A stretch of 64,000 nt of DNA from the NCBI RefSeq assembly GCF_023898315.1, contig NC_064614.1:375223348-375287347 (forward strand), read 5' to 3'. Shown piece after piece: positions 46,380 through 58,136 of this stretch; within the stretch, counting starts at the first letter, position 1, and each line of letters starts with the position of its first letter. Source of the DNA: Schistocerca nitens. Lineage: Eukaryota; Arthropoda; Insecta; Orthoptera; Acrididae. The position numbers and the translations under genes are program-made. The notes below the pieces were generated by a model that worked only from the letters and a program-made list of their open reading frames with translations, was not told where the DNA came from and did not search any database.

Positions 46380-49300
46380 TAATCATGTAATGTTATCGTG
46401 TGGCACAGCAGTGCACCTGCCAAGGACTTGAAACAACGTGATGGGATATTAGTAGTGCTTCTCGACAGCAGTCGAACCAACCACACCAGGAGCATTCCAG
46501 CTTAGTGGGGGATCACGCAAAACCTCATGGAGGTAATGAGCGCAATAGGCGCAGTAGCGTGGACGTCGTTCAGTCACCACATGTGATTTCTGTAGGGTGA
46601 CCAACTGACCGATCCGCGATTTTTCCCCTTCTCTGTAAAGCTAGGCGACTCTCCATCTTTTGACTCAGACTATTGTATGAATCTTGGCTGCAGGGAAAAA
46701 TATGTCGTATGGTCAAATGAATGCCTACGGTTCGACCATAGATGGGACACGGAGGAAACAGGCCACTATTTGTCGCCCCATCGTCCAGGCGTGCACCAGT
46801 ACAGGTCAGATGGTGGGCGTCTTCGTCCTCCGATTGACAGGTGGAGGGTAAAGGAGTGTCCACTAAACCAGTTGCATGTAAACACTGGTTAGTGACGAGT
46901 TTTCCACAGGCGATGTAATACCATGTCGCTCAGACTGATATGTTGGAAGGTATGGCTGATGAAGGTTGCAGCACAACGTTTTCACCTCATTAATGGATAA
47001 TTGATCTAAACGTCGTTGCAAGGTACGCCATGTATGTAGATATTGTTTGGACGATGGGAGTGGGGGGTGGGGGCGGGGGCGCACGTACATGGGAGGCCAG
47101 CGTTTACTAGCTGAAGTCCACAGAAATAAAAGATGGATCCACGAACAGAGAAGCAACATGGCCCACCGACACCGGCGGAGATATAGCGGCTGGAGTGTAA
47201 ATTTCCAAGAGCTGTCACGTGAGTGAGTTCACTGTGCCCGACCACGGTTTGTTCATGGTGTCAGATATAAGGCCGATACACAATGCTGGACATAAGTGAG
47301 TCCAAGTCCCCCAGCTTTCCGGGACAGGGTGAGTGTATCGTATTTCACCTTAATAATGTTACCAGCCTTGAGGTAGTAGCACAAAGCGCCCTGCAAGCTG
47401 CGACCAATCGCCGGCGACATCGAAGGGACCTGCGGTATGTGCACCAGCTTGGGAACTACATGCACATTCAGATATTCCAAGTGTTGCACATGATCAAGGC
47501 AACGGAAGCGACGTTGCCGAACAGTTGTGCGGGTGACTTAAAGGCCGGTCGGGATTTGACAGCTGTGGAGTGATAGGTGGTGGATGTAAAGACAGTGCCA
47601 TGGTACTGGAAGCTCTGGACGCAAGGCAGAGATGCCAATCCTTCTTATGTGAGTCCGTGGCCAAGTGGCATCGCCGTGGATTTCGAAACACTGGAAGCAC
47701 TGCCTTCCACATCCCCGTACACGGAGATCCGATCAAGCACGCGTGTGGTCCCTTCCAATGACGGTACCAGCAGCCACAGGTCATCTGCATAGGTGCGACA
47801 GTGGAACGTGTACTGCTGCGAAGCGAATCGTGACAAGTGCGTCATGACACTCTCATTAGGTGGGTCCAGGGTGAGAGTGTAGAGGAGCATTGATAGCGGG
47901 CATCCCTGACATAGGAAACTGCGGATCGGAACCAGCCTGGCAATACGCCTGTTAGACTGGACAAGGGAACAGGTACTGGCATAGAGATGTCGTAAGGTAC
48001 TAGTGAAGGGGGCTGGAAAGCGCATCTGCTCCATGAGAGCAAAGAGGTAATCTTGACGTACCCAATCAAATGCGCTATCAAACGGAACTTGCACGTAGCT
48101 GCTAGAGCAATCACTTTTCGGCATCCACCAATGGCCGTCTGGGCATTGATGGACCACCTGAGGCCGGTTGTTCTTCGCTTATTATACTCTGAAAGATTTT
48201 GCTTAATGTCGCCAAAATAAACGCAAATCTCTTGTAGTCGGCGTTAAGTAAGGTTAGGGGGCGGTAATGGGCAGCTGTATTCCCCTGCAGGAGATTATGA
48301 ACTGGGATGATAACGCCTTCGACAAATGGCGGCGATACCATGATGGCTGTCATCAACAGTTCATGGAACTTCGTAGTCTGCCTTGGCAACACCAAATACT
48401 GGAAAGCCTGATAAAATTGCACAGGGCGACCATCCATGCCAGGAGACGTGATTGGAGCACCCTTCACTCTTGCAGTCTTGACATCATCACAGGTGATGTC
48501 CTCCTCATGGTTCGATGCGCAAGATGGTGTGTGTGGGGTGGGACGAAACTAGCTTCAAATCATGAACATGGATGTGGCGAAAGAGTTCCACAAAGCCAGC
48601 CATGATATCCGCCTGATTGGCGCCCCCAGCGAGTGGCGAGCTCTGGGACCAGCTGCTGCCAGTAGTGCTTCTTGTCACGCCATATCTTGATCCTCAAGAC
48701 CATCCACAGCAGTCTGCAATGAGTCATTGCGACTATGTGAGTCTTGATCCTCTCGCAGACCATCTGAACAGCTGGAGCGGGTGGTTGCATATCAAGGTCG
48801 CGAAGCACCCTGACTACATCAAGACTCGCCTTATAGTGCACACCAACCACAAAGCCATCGTCATTATATACGCCAGACGCTGGCGTTCGCACGCTGTCCA
48901 GGCCTCTGTTGCATGCTACCGGGAGTCGGAATGGAAAGATGTGTGGTGTTTAATTTCCACGACACAAGACTTAGCCACACCGCTTGCCATGGGAGGAGGA
49001 CTGTTGATAGAAACACGGTGGTCAGAGAATGCCAAAAGCCAGCGATTTGCTTCTTGAATAGCACCAACGAGCCCCTGGGAGACAGGGGCTCGTGACTTTC
49101 AGAGTGGCCCATCTGATGTGTATAGCCTTGTGCATCGCCTTGTCTAACCTCCCAGGTCACGTAGAGGGAAAGGTTGAAGACGACGAAGCACAGTTCCTGG
49201 TAGGGGTTGAGGTGTAGTTGTTCGTCCTTCCAATAAGAAACACAGTTAAAGTCACTGCCAAGCAGACAATGTTCGTAGCGGCCAAGAAGGAGGAGAGTGA

Positions 49301-49640
49301 TCTCCTAAGAATGAAATCGGGCTCTGCCCCTACAATGGCCAGAATCGGACGGAGTGTACACATTTATAATTTGGGTCCCCATCATGATATGTGCCACACT
49401 CCTTGGAGATGGCACATACATGAAAACGTCACCTAATATGCCTCACGAACATACACAGCTGCTTCAAATCCAAGGTCGTCATAAGGAGAGGCGTAAGAGG
49501 TGTCAATGGCCACATCCAACAGGGCAGCCAAGAACACCTCCGGAAGCAGCGCTATGTCGATGTCGGAAGCGCAAATCATATCTTGCAGAGGTTGGTGTTT
49601 CACCTGACTATTGATGGGGGGGGGGGGTAGTTAATCGTAA
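46380..49640 (-). pseudogene. L1/Tx1-type non-LTR retrotransposon ORF2 remnant (endonuclease and RT)
   Basis: In protein order on the minus strand: decayed endonuclease around 49160-49400, RT start at 48111-48467 (SPGMDGRPVQFYQAF; PVHNLL; YRPLTLLNADYKRFA), RT palm at 47645-48157 (AFDWVRQDYLFALMEQM; motif B LCQGCPLSMLLYTLTLDP; motif C CRTYADDLWLL), and a post-RT segment at 47253-47489 (YDTLTLSRKAGGLGLTYVQH). Frames change many times. QGCPLSxLLYxLxLxP with YADD and the LLNADYK block fit the L1/Tx1 group better than RTE. Limits are approximate. Confidence 0.75.
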
Positions 49641-49689
49641 CCACTCGGTACATCTGAAGCTGTGGCTTGCTACGTGGAGGATTGCGTTG

Positions 49690-49806
49690 GGTTATTTGGG
49701 GGAAGAGAGCACGGAAATGTTAAATCAGGATGGCCGGACGCGGGATTGAACCGTCGTCCTCCCAGATGCGAATCCAGTGTGCTAACCACAGAGCCACCTC
49801 GCTTGG
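49690..49806 (-). repeat. tRNA-Ala-like SINE head (3' truncated)
   Basis: On the minus strand the stretch folds like a tRNA: A-box gtggctctgtggttagcac, an anticodon loop ttcgcat that puts CGC (Ala) in place, and B-box ggttcaatcccgcg. A short body follows (catcctgatttaac). It is a SINE head rather than a tRNA gene because of the trailing body and imperfect stems. Confidence 0.65.
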
Positions 49807-49877
49807 GCACCTCGTGGGGGAATCCCGCCGGTAGGCAACACAAAAGAAGTAGGCGGCAGCGCCGCTCGCTGGGTGTC

Positions 49878-50078
49878 AAAAATGTTCAAATCTGTGTGAA
49901 ATCTTATGGGACTTAACTGCTAAGGTCATCAGTCCCTAAGCTTACACACTACATAACCTAAATTATCCTAAGGACAAACACACACAACCATGCCCGAGGG
50001 AGGACTCGAACCTCCACCAGGATTAGCCGCACAGTCCATGACTGCAGCGCCTCTGACCGCTCGGCTAATTCCGCGCCT
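49878..50078 (-). repeat. Type-2 tRNA-derived SINE
   Basis: Near full length on the minus strand: head gcggaattagccgagcgg, B-box ggttcgagtcctccc, body ttaggataatttaggttatg, end cacacagatttgaaca. A 9-bp TSD, ctgggtgtc, lies at 49869-49877 and 50079-50087. It is inserted in the decayed Tx1-type element region. Confidence 0.9.
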
Positions 50079-50093
50079 CTGGGTGTCCCTGGA

Positions 50094-50800
50094 ATCCACT
50101 GCTGCTGCCTTGTGTTTGTTGCTCCGTTGCGGGTGCCGCAGGCACCTATGCGGGGTCTGCTGCGTCCTCGCTCCGTCCTGATGTCGTCGGCACCTAGGAT
50201 GTATCCATGCGATCCATCGCAAACACTGTCGATGGCGGCGGCAGAACAGCCGAGCCGCCAGTGGGTCGAGGTTTTCTCCAGATAGTCGGTTTGCGCAGGC
50301 ATCGCACTTGTCAATGCTTGTGCGTCTGCCAAATCGTGGTCCTTTTCACATTGAGAAATCACCGACGGGTCACCAAGGCGATGGGTCACTGAATCACGGA
50401 TGGGAGGTGAGGGATCCCGGTAAGAGGTCGTAGGCGGTGATGCTTGCGCTTCTTTGGTGACTGCTGCTTGCGCATCCAACCTCCAGTGTCGAAGACTGGA
50501 GGCATATCCAACCTTCCGTTGTAAGAACAATGAGTGTCGAAAGATCCATCGAAGCGTCCAGCACGATGACACCAGGCGTCGATGTGGTGGGAGGAGGGAG
50601 GGATGTAGGCGCCCCCGTTCCGTCGGATTCCGCAGATGGACTCGGTTGGTCGTCGACAAGTGCGAGAAGTGAGGGCCGCCGCGCAGGTGACAGGCAACAC
50701 CGTTGGGGAAGCGAGCTACTCAGACGTATGGAAACAACTCTGATGACACGAGACGATGGTAAAACATCATTCAGGGATAGGTCGGCCATGAAATCGTGCC
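50094..50800 (-). pseudogene. Possible ORF1 remnant of the Tx1-type element (Pro/Ser/Thr-rich)
   Basis: The minus strand has overlapping open stretches (to 50659 and 50394-50789) rich in Pro, Ser and Thr (PSPSAESDGTGAPTSLPPP; STPGVIVLDASMDLSTLIV). The region lies directly upstream of the decayed ORF2 at 46380-49640 on the same strand, the position of ORF1. There is no zinc knuckle or RNA-binding motif, so the assignment rests on place and composition. The far end of one frame reads into the SINE at 49878. Confidence 0.4.
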
Positions 50801-50978
50801 AGAATTTAGAGAAAGTCCAGGAGTGAAAAATTACGAATATTTTGACTTAAAACATTTTCTCTCAATTCAGAATGAAAGGAGAAAGGATTACGAAGCATCG
50901 GGATTGCGCAGTCCGGTAAAGTTCCAGACTCTTATCAACAAGAACCGTTACCTTGACCAACCATATTCTGATAAGTAG
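50796..50978 (+). pseudogene. Short gag-like fragment of a gypsy-type element
   Basis: A 60-codon frame reads YEYFDLKHFLSIQNERR and ends INKNRYLDQPYSDK. The first part resembles the DYEQFLSVRKSKE block in the Gag remnant near 30660, and the ending is like text I associate with insect gypsy Gag. An internal deletion must separate the two blocks. No LTR is visible nearby. Tentative. Confidence 0.35.
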
Positions 50979-50989
50979 GTAGAGCGACA

Positions 50990-51189
50990 AAATGGTTCAA
51001 ATGGCTCTGAGCACTATGGGACTTAACATCCGTGGTCATCAGTCCCCTAGAACTTAGAACTACTTAAACCTAATTAACCTATGGACATCACACACATCCA
51101 TGCCCGAGGCAGGATTCGAACCCGCGACCGTAGTGGTCACGCGGATCCAGACTGAAGTGTCTAGAACCGCACGGCCACACCGGCCGGCT
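50990..51189 (-). repeat. Type-1 tRNA-derived SINE
   Basis: Full-length. The 12-bp TSD has one mismatch (ggtagagcgaca at 50978-50989; ggtatagcgaca at 51190-51201). Confidence 0.9.
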
Positions 51190-51201
51190 GGTATAGCGAC
51201 A

Positions 51202-52505
51202 CCACTACGTGAAACTGCCATTGAGATATGAGGAATTGCTCATTGGCAAATGCGATGAAACAATAGTCATTCAGAAGCGCTCTACGAGAGTCAGACTTTG
51301 TCAAGGAAGCACAATAAATGCTTTGTCCATTTAACACCAACCTTTTTCTGATTTATGTTTGTCAGGTTTTATAATATTTATCAGCTCGATTATAGCTATA
51401 AAAGGGGGGATTAAAACTTCTCATTATTTTTGTAAACTTAAAGACATCACTGTTCTCATTCAATTATTGTAATTTATGTTTCCTTACTTTTCTGGATTCT
51501 CAAATCCTGCCTTGACCATGCCCTCGACCAAGTCGTGCACAGTGGTATGATACATCAGGAAGCTCAACGTGCAAAGATTTTGAAGTTTGTTCTGTCACTG
51601 AAATTTTAACTCGTGTAGTAAATTACATCTGACCATTTTCTAAACTTCACTGTTCAGAAATCTTTTCAGTATCAATTTCTGTGCATGGTGACACAATTAT
51701 CCATGCAGCCATAAGTTCACTTAGTATGGGGAAAGCTCTGGAACGATTTTTCAGTTTTCTGAATGAGATAAGAGATTTTCTGAAATAATCTTCTTAGCAA
51801 TTTTACTAAAAACTATGGCTCCCAGTTTTAGATTTCTTGGCAGATATCACCTCAAAAATAAATGAGCTAAATCTTCATTTCTAAGGGAAAAGTCACAAAA
51901 TTTCAGCAATGAGAAGTACAGTAAATGCTTTTCACAGGAAACTAAAATGACAGAATACACATTTAAAACGTAATTTTGAATCACACTTTCTAGCACTGAG
52001 TTCAGTTATGAAAACCGCAAATGTCGGTGAATGTGATTATCTATCTTTTGCCAAACACCTTGAAATCCTAGTCACAGAACTTAGTAACAGGTTTAGTTAG
52101 TTTTCAACGCTTGAACCAGTGTTTATATTGACAAATAATCCATTCGCTTGAGTTGACAATACTGAACTTGGAGGTAGGACATGTGAGATCTTCGAAAATT
52201 ACAATCTTGAAGAATTATAAAGAGAAATTTTAAAGTTTCGAGAATATGTACCCCTGAAATCATGTTTTAAAACTTCTGGCAATATCCCATAACCACTTCT
52301 GTTGCTTTGAAAACTTATTCTTGTTTAGGCTAGACATATGTTTGCGAGGTCACATTTTCGACTATGAGTAAAGTCACAAATAAATACCGATCCAGTGTGA
52401 CAGGTGACGCATTAAGAACAGTTTGATCCAGCTATACACCAGGTTTTCCTGAATTTACAGTGAGCCTGCAATCCCAAACTTCACATTAATTGAAAAAATT
52501 TTAAG
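51202..52505. other. Anonymous AT-rich region, nothing recognised
   Basis: No motif-bearing ORF and no obvious repeat. Confidence 0.4.
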
Positions 52506-52515
52506 CTGGGGAAGT

Positions 52516-52715
52516 TCAAATGGTTCAAATGGCTCTGAGCACTATGGGACTTAGCATCTGTGGTCATCAGTCCCCTAGAACTTAGAACTAGTTAAACCTA
52601 ACTAACCTAAGGACATCACACACATCCATGCCCGAGGCAGGATTCGAACCTGCGACCGTAGCGGTCGCGCGGCTCCGGACTGAGCGCCTAGAACCGCGAG
52701 ACCACCGCGGCCGGC
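52516..52715 (-). repeat. Type-1 tRNA-derived SINE
   Basis: Full-length. A perfect 10-bp TSD, ctggggaagt, lies at 52506-52515 and 52716-52725. Confidence 0.92.
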
Positions 52716-52725
52716 CTGGGGAAGT

Positions 52726-55420
52726 ACTTATACAGCATTACACGTTTGTAGTAGTAACAGTAGCATCAGTAGTGGTAGTATTATTACTAAAATAGTGACT
52801 GTGATGGAGGTGGTATCTGCTTCACCTTACGCACGAGTTAAATGTGCCCGAGCACCACATAAGTAAGTCGCAGAGCGCTGGATTAGAGGGTCTCAGAAAC
52901 CATGTAGGACAACCCGATATCCCACAACCTTCAAATCATTATGCGTAGCTGACGGGATTTCGAGTGACAGCGTTATGCAGTTACTTTATGACCGCAGCAG
53001 GGATTCACAAATTCAAATGGCTGTTATGCCTGCACTGACCACTGTAGTCGTCCTTCCCTTACGTTCTCAGCAAAAAAGAGTCTAAGGTTTGTAAGGTCCA
53101 TGTTCAGCTAACCTTGCTGCTATGGCACTACATTAACGCTCAATATAAAATTTATCGGAGTAGAGGCATGTAATATCGTATATTCCACTATCGTCTTGAA
53201 TTTTTGTAATCTCTTTACTGCTGAAAACATATTCGGTTGTGGTCCTCCTAAGTTAACGTGATATTTTAAATCTGCCAGATTCAAAAGTTTTGGTCACCCT
53301 GAGGCGTAGCGCCGTATACCGATCCTGCCTTGGAGTCGGTTAAGTGGGAGATGTATCTCAGAGCTGGATAGTGACAGATGGTGACGCGAGACTGGACGCG
53401 CACGTAGTTTATGTATCAGCCGATAGAGGACAATATTGGATAGGGGGACAGTGATTTTAGTTTCGATTGTGCCCACTAGAGTGCTCTAAAGTAATACAAT
53501 GTTTTGCATAAACTGTTCTAGTATTTTCATAAAGTGTTATTATTTCTTTTTGTGTATGTAAAATGTTATAAATGTGTTTTAGCAGTATGAATGATGCGTG
53601 AGTGTGGTTTAAGGTTAATATGAAGATAATTGTTTAACGAGTTATGTAGTAGGATTTAGTGTGGGAACATTTCGAAGAAGTATCGATATGGACAAAGGGG
53701 ATTTTTGTAGAATAGTTTTTAAAGTAAGTTTATGGTAAAGGGAAAGTTAATTCAGGTATAAATAACAATAGTAAATAACTTATGCATAAGCCAAACTTCA
53801 ACATATTAGATAATTACGTCGGTAAAAAGTGCAGTCGTTAGGTTTACTATTTTGCGATTGGTTATTGATGAAAAGCGCAGACTGACGCGGGAGAATGTTG
53901 TTGCGCTATTGGCTGTTGAGTAAACTGACCAACGGTAAAGCAATATTCTTCGCGCGCCTTTCTCTGCTGATAGAGAAGACAGAGTATTCAAGAGAAGAGT
54001 CGGAGCCTAGCCATGAAACAGTTCGGACGTGTGTAGTAGTAGTTCCGATGGAAACGATAAGTTGCCCGATCTAGCAGTGTTTCATACATCAAAAGTGTGG
54101 TAAAGTGACGGCAGAATTATTCCGATGGGCATGTAGAAATTTCGGAATTTTTAAGTTAATTTTGTGACGAGAAAAGACATCTATTCCGCGTGGCGTATTG
54201 AGCAGGTGACTGCATTTGGTACCGACAGACTTAATATTTGGCGAGCATTCTCAATCAAAAACATTCCGTATTTTTGTAGCTATTACGTTTTCGGGAAATG
54301 CAACGCCATAAACTTGCTAACGTGAGTGAAAGGGATTGTGAGTGACTGTATTGAGACTAGCATGGGCTTGGCAGTGATACTTGGTCACCTAAGTTTCAGA
54401 ATATATTAAGGACAAAATTTCCAATCTTTCATTTCCTGTGAAAACTTTCTCCCAAAACGTAGATAGTGACCTTAATTGCAGCCTGTTTCACGTCGACGTA
54501 CAGTAGGTTTCGCTCGGCTTTCCTACTGATGATCTGCTAAGACAATGTTCTCAGGTAGGTGCAGGTTCGTCGTAAAGGGGCAGAAAGAACCGCGCCGCCG
54601 CAACCCTCTGAGATAGCCTATTAGTTGTTAGCATCAGATGGTATACCCACTTTCTAAAATCCTTAAAAAGATCTGCAGAGGGGTAATATAGATGATGGAT
54701 GATTTTAAGTTTCTTTTTTTCTGTATCATTTTAGCCTTTGCTCGAGGCGGCAAATGTTATCCAGTCCAACAATTTTTGAACGTGAAGAATAGACATTGAA
54801 ACAGATGTTTGATTTTATGAAAGTCTTACAACATCGCACCTGTGCGCTGTTCAAACTTAAGAAATGTATAGATTTTTTCCGAAAAATCATGTTGAACTTA
54901 ATATTGTGAAATAGTCAAGCGATAAAAAAAATGTTGTGTGGTAGCACTGTTTCTCTAGCACAGTGCATTGCTTGCACATCCCACCCTACTTAATAATTGG
55001 ACCCAGAAGGTCTTAACTTCAGAAACGTTTTGCGAAGTGATGAACTAGAAATTGACTCAACTGCTAAGCCGTCTAACTGTTTAAAACAAGTTTCTTTTAA
55101 CTTCAAATAATGTTGTGTAAAGAATGCGAGGTGAAACTCATTTTAGTACTTCTCCTCCTTTGGAGTTCATGTAATCTTCTCGTTCTGTATTTATTTTCAA
55201 TGGATTATAAATTGCTTAATTTGCTGCTGTTTCACCCCATCTAGTTATGTGTAATGCTTTATTTTTGTACATGCTTTTCCGGGGGTTCCATCACAAACTT
55301 GAATTAATTATGGAAAAGGACGAATGTATTGGTCTGAAACAAGGAAACCTGGTTCAAAAACGACTAACTGGATCTCTACAAAGCCTCGTGATATAAGTCT
55401 GAAAGAACATCAGAACCTTA
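52726..55420. other. Anonymous AT-rich region, nothing recognised
   Basis: No ORF above about 62 codons and no transposon ends or tandem repeats noticed. Confidence 0.4.
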
Positions 55421-55423
55421 TAA

Positions 55424-56025
55424 GCGTTCCCAGAATGAAGTTTTCACCCTGCATCGCAGTGTGCGGTGATATGAAACCTCCTGGCGGATTAGAACTGTGT
55501 GCCATTCCGAGACTCGAACTCGGGACCTCTGCCTTTCGCAGGCAAGGGCTCTATTAGCACGACTCATGACCCATCCCCACAGCTTTTCTTCCGTCAGTAC
55601 CTCATCTCCTACCTTCCTAACCTCGGGGTCGTGAGTCGTGTTCGTGTAGATCGGTGTGATAGCACTTCCCACGAAAGGCAAAGGTCTGAATCCGATACTC
55701 GATTTGGCACGCAGTTTTAGTCCCTCCGGTTCGGATCAGCGCACACTACGCTGTAGGGTGAAAGCCTCATTCTGGGAACGTCTCGCATGTTGTGGCTAGG
55801 CCACGTCTCCGGAATACTCTTCCTTCCGGAAGCGCTAGACTCACTAGTTTCGCAGAACTTACGTGGTGTTAGAAAGGTAGGAGATGAGTTAGAGGCAAAA
55901 GCAAAGCTCTGAGTGTGGGTCATGAGTCGTACTATGCTAGCTCAACTAGAAGAGCAGTTGCCCGCGAAAGGCAAAGGTCCTGCGTTCAAATCTTCGTCTG
56001 GCACACAGCTTTAATCTGCCCATTT
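55424..56025. repeat. Cluster of related SINE copies, two of them as an inverted pair
   Basis: A minus-strand copy (tRNA-like part gactcgaactcgggacc near 55510) and a plus-strand copy (cacgaaaggcaaaggtc near 55670) form inverted arms: cgttcccagaatgaagtttt at 55426 is mirrored at about 55765-55785. The arms are ~130 bp around a ~95-bp spacer. A second plus-strand head follows at about 55960 (cccgcgaaaggcaaaggtcc). This is the same family as 45930-46062. Copies are old and no TSD was assigned. Confidence 0.65.
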
Positions 56026-56435
56026 TATAGGAAGACATCCGGGTTATTATTCTGTTCTTCAATCTCGTTCTAGAAGATGAAGCCCGACCTCACTTTGCAC
56101 AACATGCTCTTGGACACCTGTGTCAGAAGTTCACATGAAAGGCAGGTAGCCAGAGAAAGTCCTGTTTGCAGGCAGCTGATGCAACTTGATTTCTTCTTGT
56201 GGGCTCGTGTGAAGATCCTTGTGTTCCATGCATCCGTCGGGACTGAAAGGATCCTCTTCCAAAAATTCACACTGATTGTGACATTGAACAATGGCCTCGT
56301 GCATTATACTATAACCTGCGCCCTTACTCAAAACAACTCTTCATTGCAGAGGATATTACAGCTCTATCACATAAATCTATCTTCTCCATTAGCTTATCCC
56401 GGCTGTTTGATTTCGGTGCGACTGTGAAGCAGGAT

Positions 56436-56462
56436 TATTATTATTATTGTTATTATTATTAT
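56436..56462. repeat. (TTA)n microsatellite
   Basis: ttattattattattgttatt and continuation; one interruption. Confidence 0.9.
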
Positions 56463-56545
56463 ATGTTGCTAATGTACTTAAGTTGAGGAAGTTTGGTTAG
56501 CTGTAAGAGAGGGCCTGAAGTCACTTAACTTGACAGTTAAATAAA

Positions 56546-56720
56546 TCTATACTAATATTACAAATGCGAAGTAACTCTGTTTGTTACGCTTTTATGACTA
56601 AACAACTGAACCGATTTTGATTATATTTGGTATGGAGATAGCTTGAACGCAGAGGAAGAATATAAACTACTTTATAAAGTGTGTAGTACATGATATTTAT
56701 TGGTTTGAAAAATATAACGT
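56546..56720 (+). repeat. Fragment of a widespread arthropod repeat
   Basis: The text atactaatattacaaatgcg, ctgtttgttacgc, ctgaaccgattttgatta and tggtatggagatagcttgaa is one I remember from many arthropod genomes as part of a dispersed element of uncertain class (possibly Helitron-related). Recognition is from memory only. Confidence 0.4.
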
Positions 56721-57221
56721 GAAATATAGGACTGTAATTACTTTTTGAAAAAGCTAATTACTATTTGGCTTTTGAACTTTACCATACTTGTGAATATGCT
56801 TTTGTTGTTTGATGTTTTCTATGTAATATCATTCACCGTAATGAATACATTACTTATACAATCCCCAACGTGTTTAATCCATACTTTTAATGTCAGTCAC
56901 AAGCCCGTCGCATTTTAGCCGCTGAGAGTTATGCGTCTCATAGCTTCTGGAACGCTCGAATACTCTTAACGACAACGTCCTTTAAATGCTGTCCGACAAA
57001 CGAATGATTATGATATGCACGCGCGGTACGGGATAAAGGCCTGAAGAGTGAGAGCAACTGACGTTATTGCGTGTACAAATGTTATAAAATTCGCTCTACA
57101 CCGGTCTACAAACTACTTATTATCTTTCTTATTTTAGTGTCGTCACCATCATTCGTCATAAAGAAACTATTGACGAGTGTCAATGGCTCATGGTTTTTTA
57201 GTTAGCTTTGATGACCCTTGA
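56721..57221. other. Anonymous region, nothing recognised
   Basis: AT-rich sequence without supported features. Confidence 0.35.
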
Positions 57222-57435
57222 TCAAGGGGTCCCGGGATTGATTCCCAGCCAGGTCTGATTTCCTCCGCTAGAGACTGTGTGTATGTGTGTGTGTATGTTG
57301 TTCTTATCATCATTTTATCAAAATCGATACGCAAGCCGTCGAATTGGCGTCAATTAAAAAGACTTGCACCAAGCGGCCGAACATTCCGAACAGGGTCTCG
57401 TGGCCAACAAAGCCATACGCGCATTTAATTTAATT
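57222..57435 (+). repeat. tRNA-derived SINE, 5' truncated and old
   Basis: Begins in the B-box region (gtcccgggattgattcccag) and continues with a body (tcctccgctagagactg), a central ccgtcgaattggcgtcaatt, gacttgcaccaagcggccga and an attt-repeat end. It is related in its 5' body to the 2729-2905 fragment but has a different 3' part. No TSD seen. Confidence 0.6.
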
Positions 57436-57848
57436 TCTGTGATGTGCGAGCGCAGCTGCGGGTGACAGTTAGTACATAAATAAATAAATAAATAAAATAA
57501 ATTTGTCCCACGCTGAGCAACCGCCCTGCTCTCTCTCTTGCGACATTTGGTTGGCCTCATTTATATTATGATGATCGCAATATCGAAGGCAGGTTCCACT
57601 CAGTGTATTTTGCAACACATTCTTCATACATAATTCTTTTCCAGTGTCATTCCCCAACTTGTTAACGTCTTTGGCGGCTATAGTCAGTTGTTGCTTGTAA
57701 GCTAAAAACTGTTTTAGAAAATATTTAAACGTAGCAGATACAATCGTTCTAACATGGATCGATAGAAGAAATCGTCATCAAAAGAATGCATTTGTTGGCC
57801 ACATTACTTCATTGTACACAGATTAACCAGCGTTTACCAGTCGCGCGA

Positions 57849-58012
57849 AAAAAAAAAAAAAGAGGCTCTGAGCACTATGGGAATTAACTTCTGAGGTCAT
57901 CAGTCCCCTAGAACTTAGAACTACTTAAACCTAACTAACCTAAGGACATCACACTCATCCATGCCTGAGGCAGGATTCGAACCAGCGACCGTGGCGGTCG
58001 CGCGGTTCCAGG
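57849..58012 (-). repeat. Type-1 tRNA-derived SINE, head truncated
   Basis: The poly-A side is at the left (aaaaaaaaaaaagaggctctg) and the copy breaks inside the tRNA head at about 58012. A probable 9-bp TSD with one mismatch is gtcgcgcga at 57840-57848 and gtcgcacga at 58013-58021. Confidence 0.8.
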
Positions 58013-58136
58013 GTCGCACGACACACAGCCGCGAAAAATGTCAGGAACCATACTGCCCACAGTAGACCAACCGCTTTTCAGGTCTATAGGGAGTAGGATT
58101 CACGCTAAGAACAGAATGGTCATGGCTTCTCACATA

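Noticed and set aside
50094-50659. 233-codon minus-strand ORF as a host gene
   Set aside because: Its end reads into a SINE and its composition fits a decayed ORF1 upstream of the Tx1-type ORF2.
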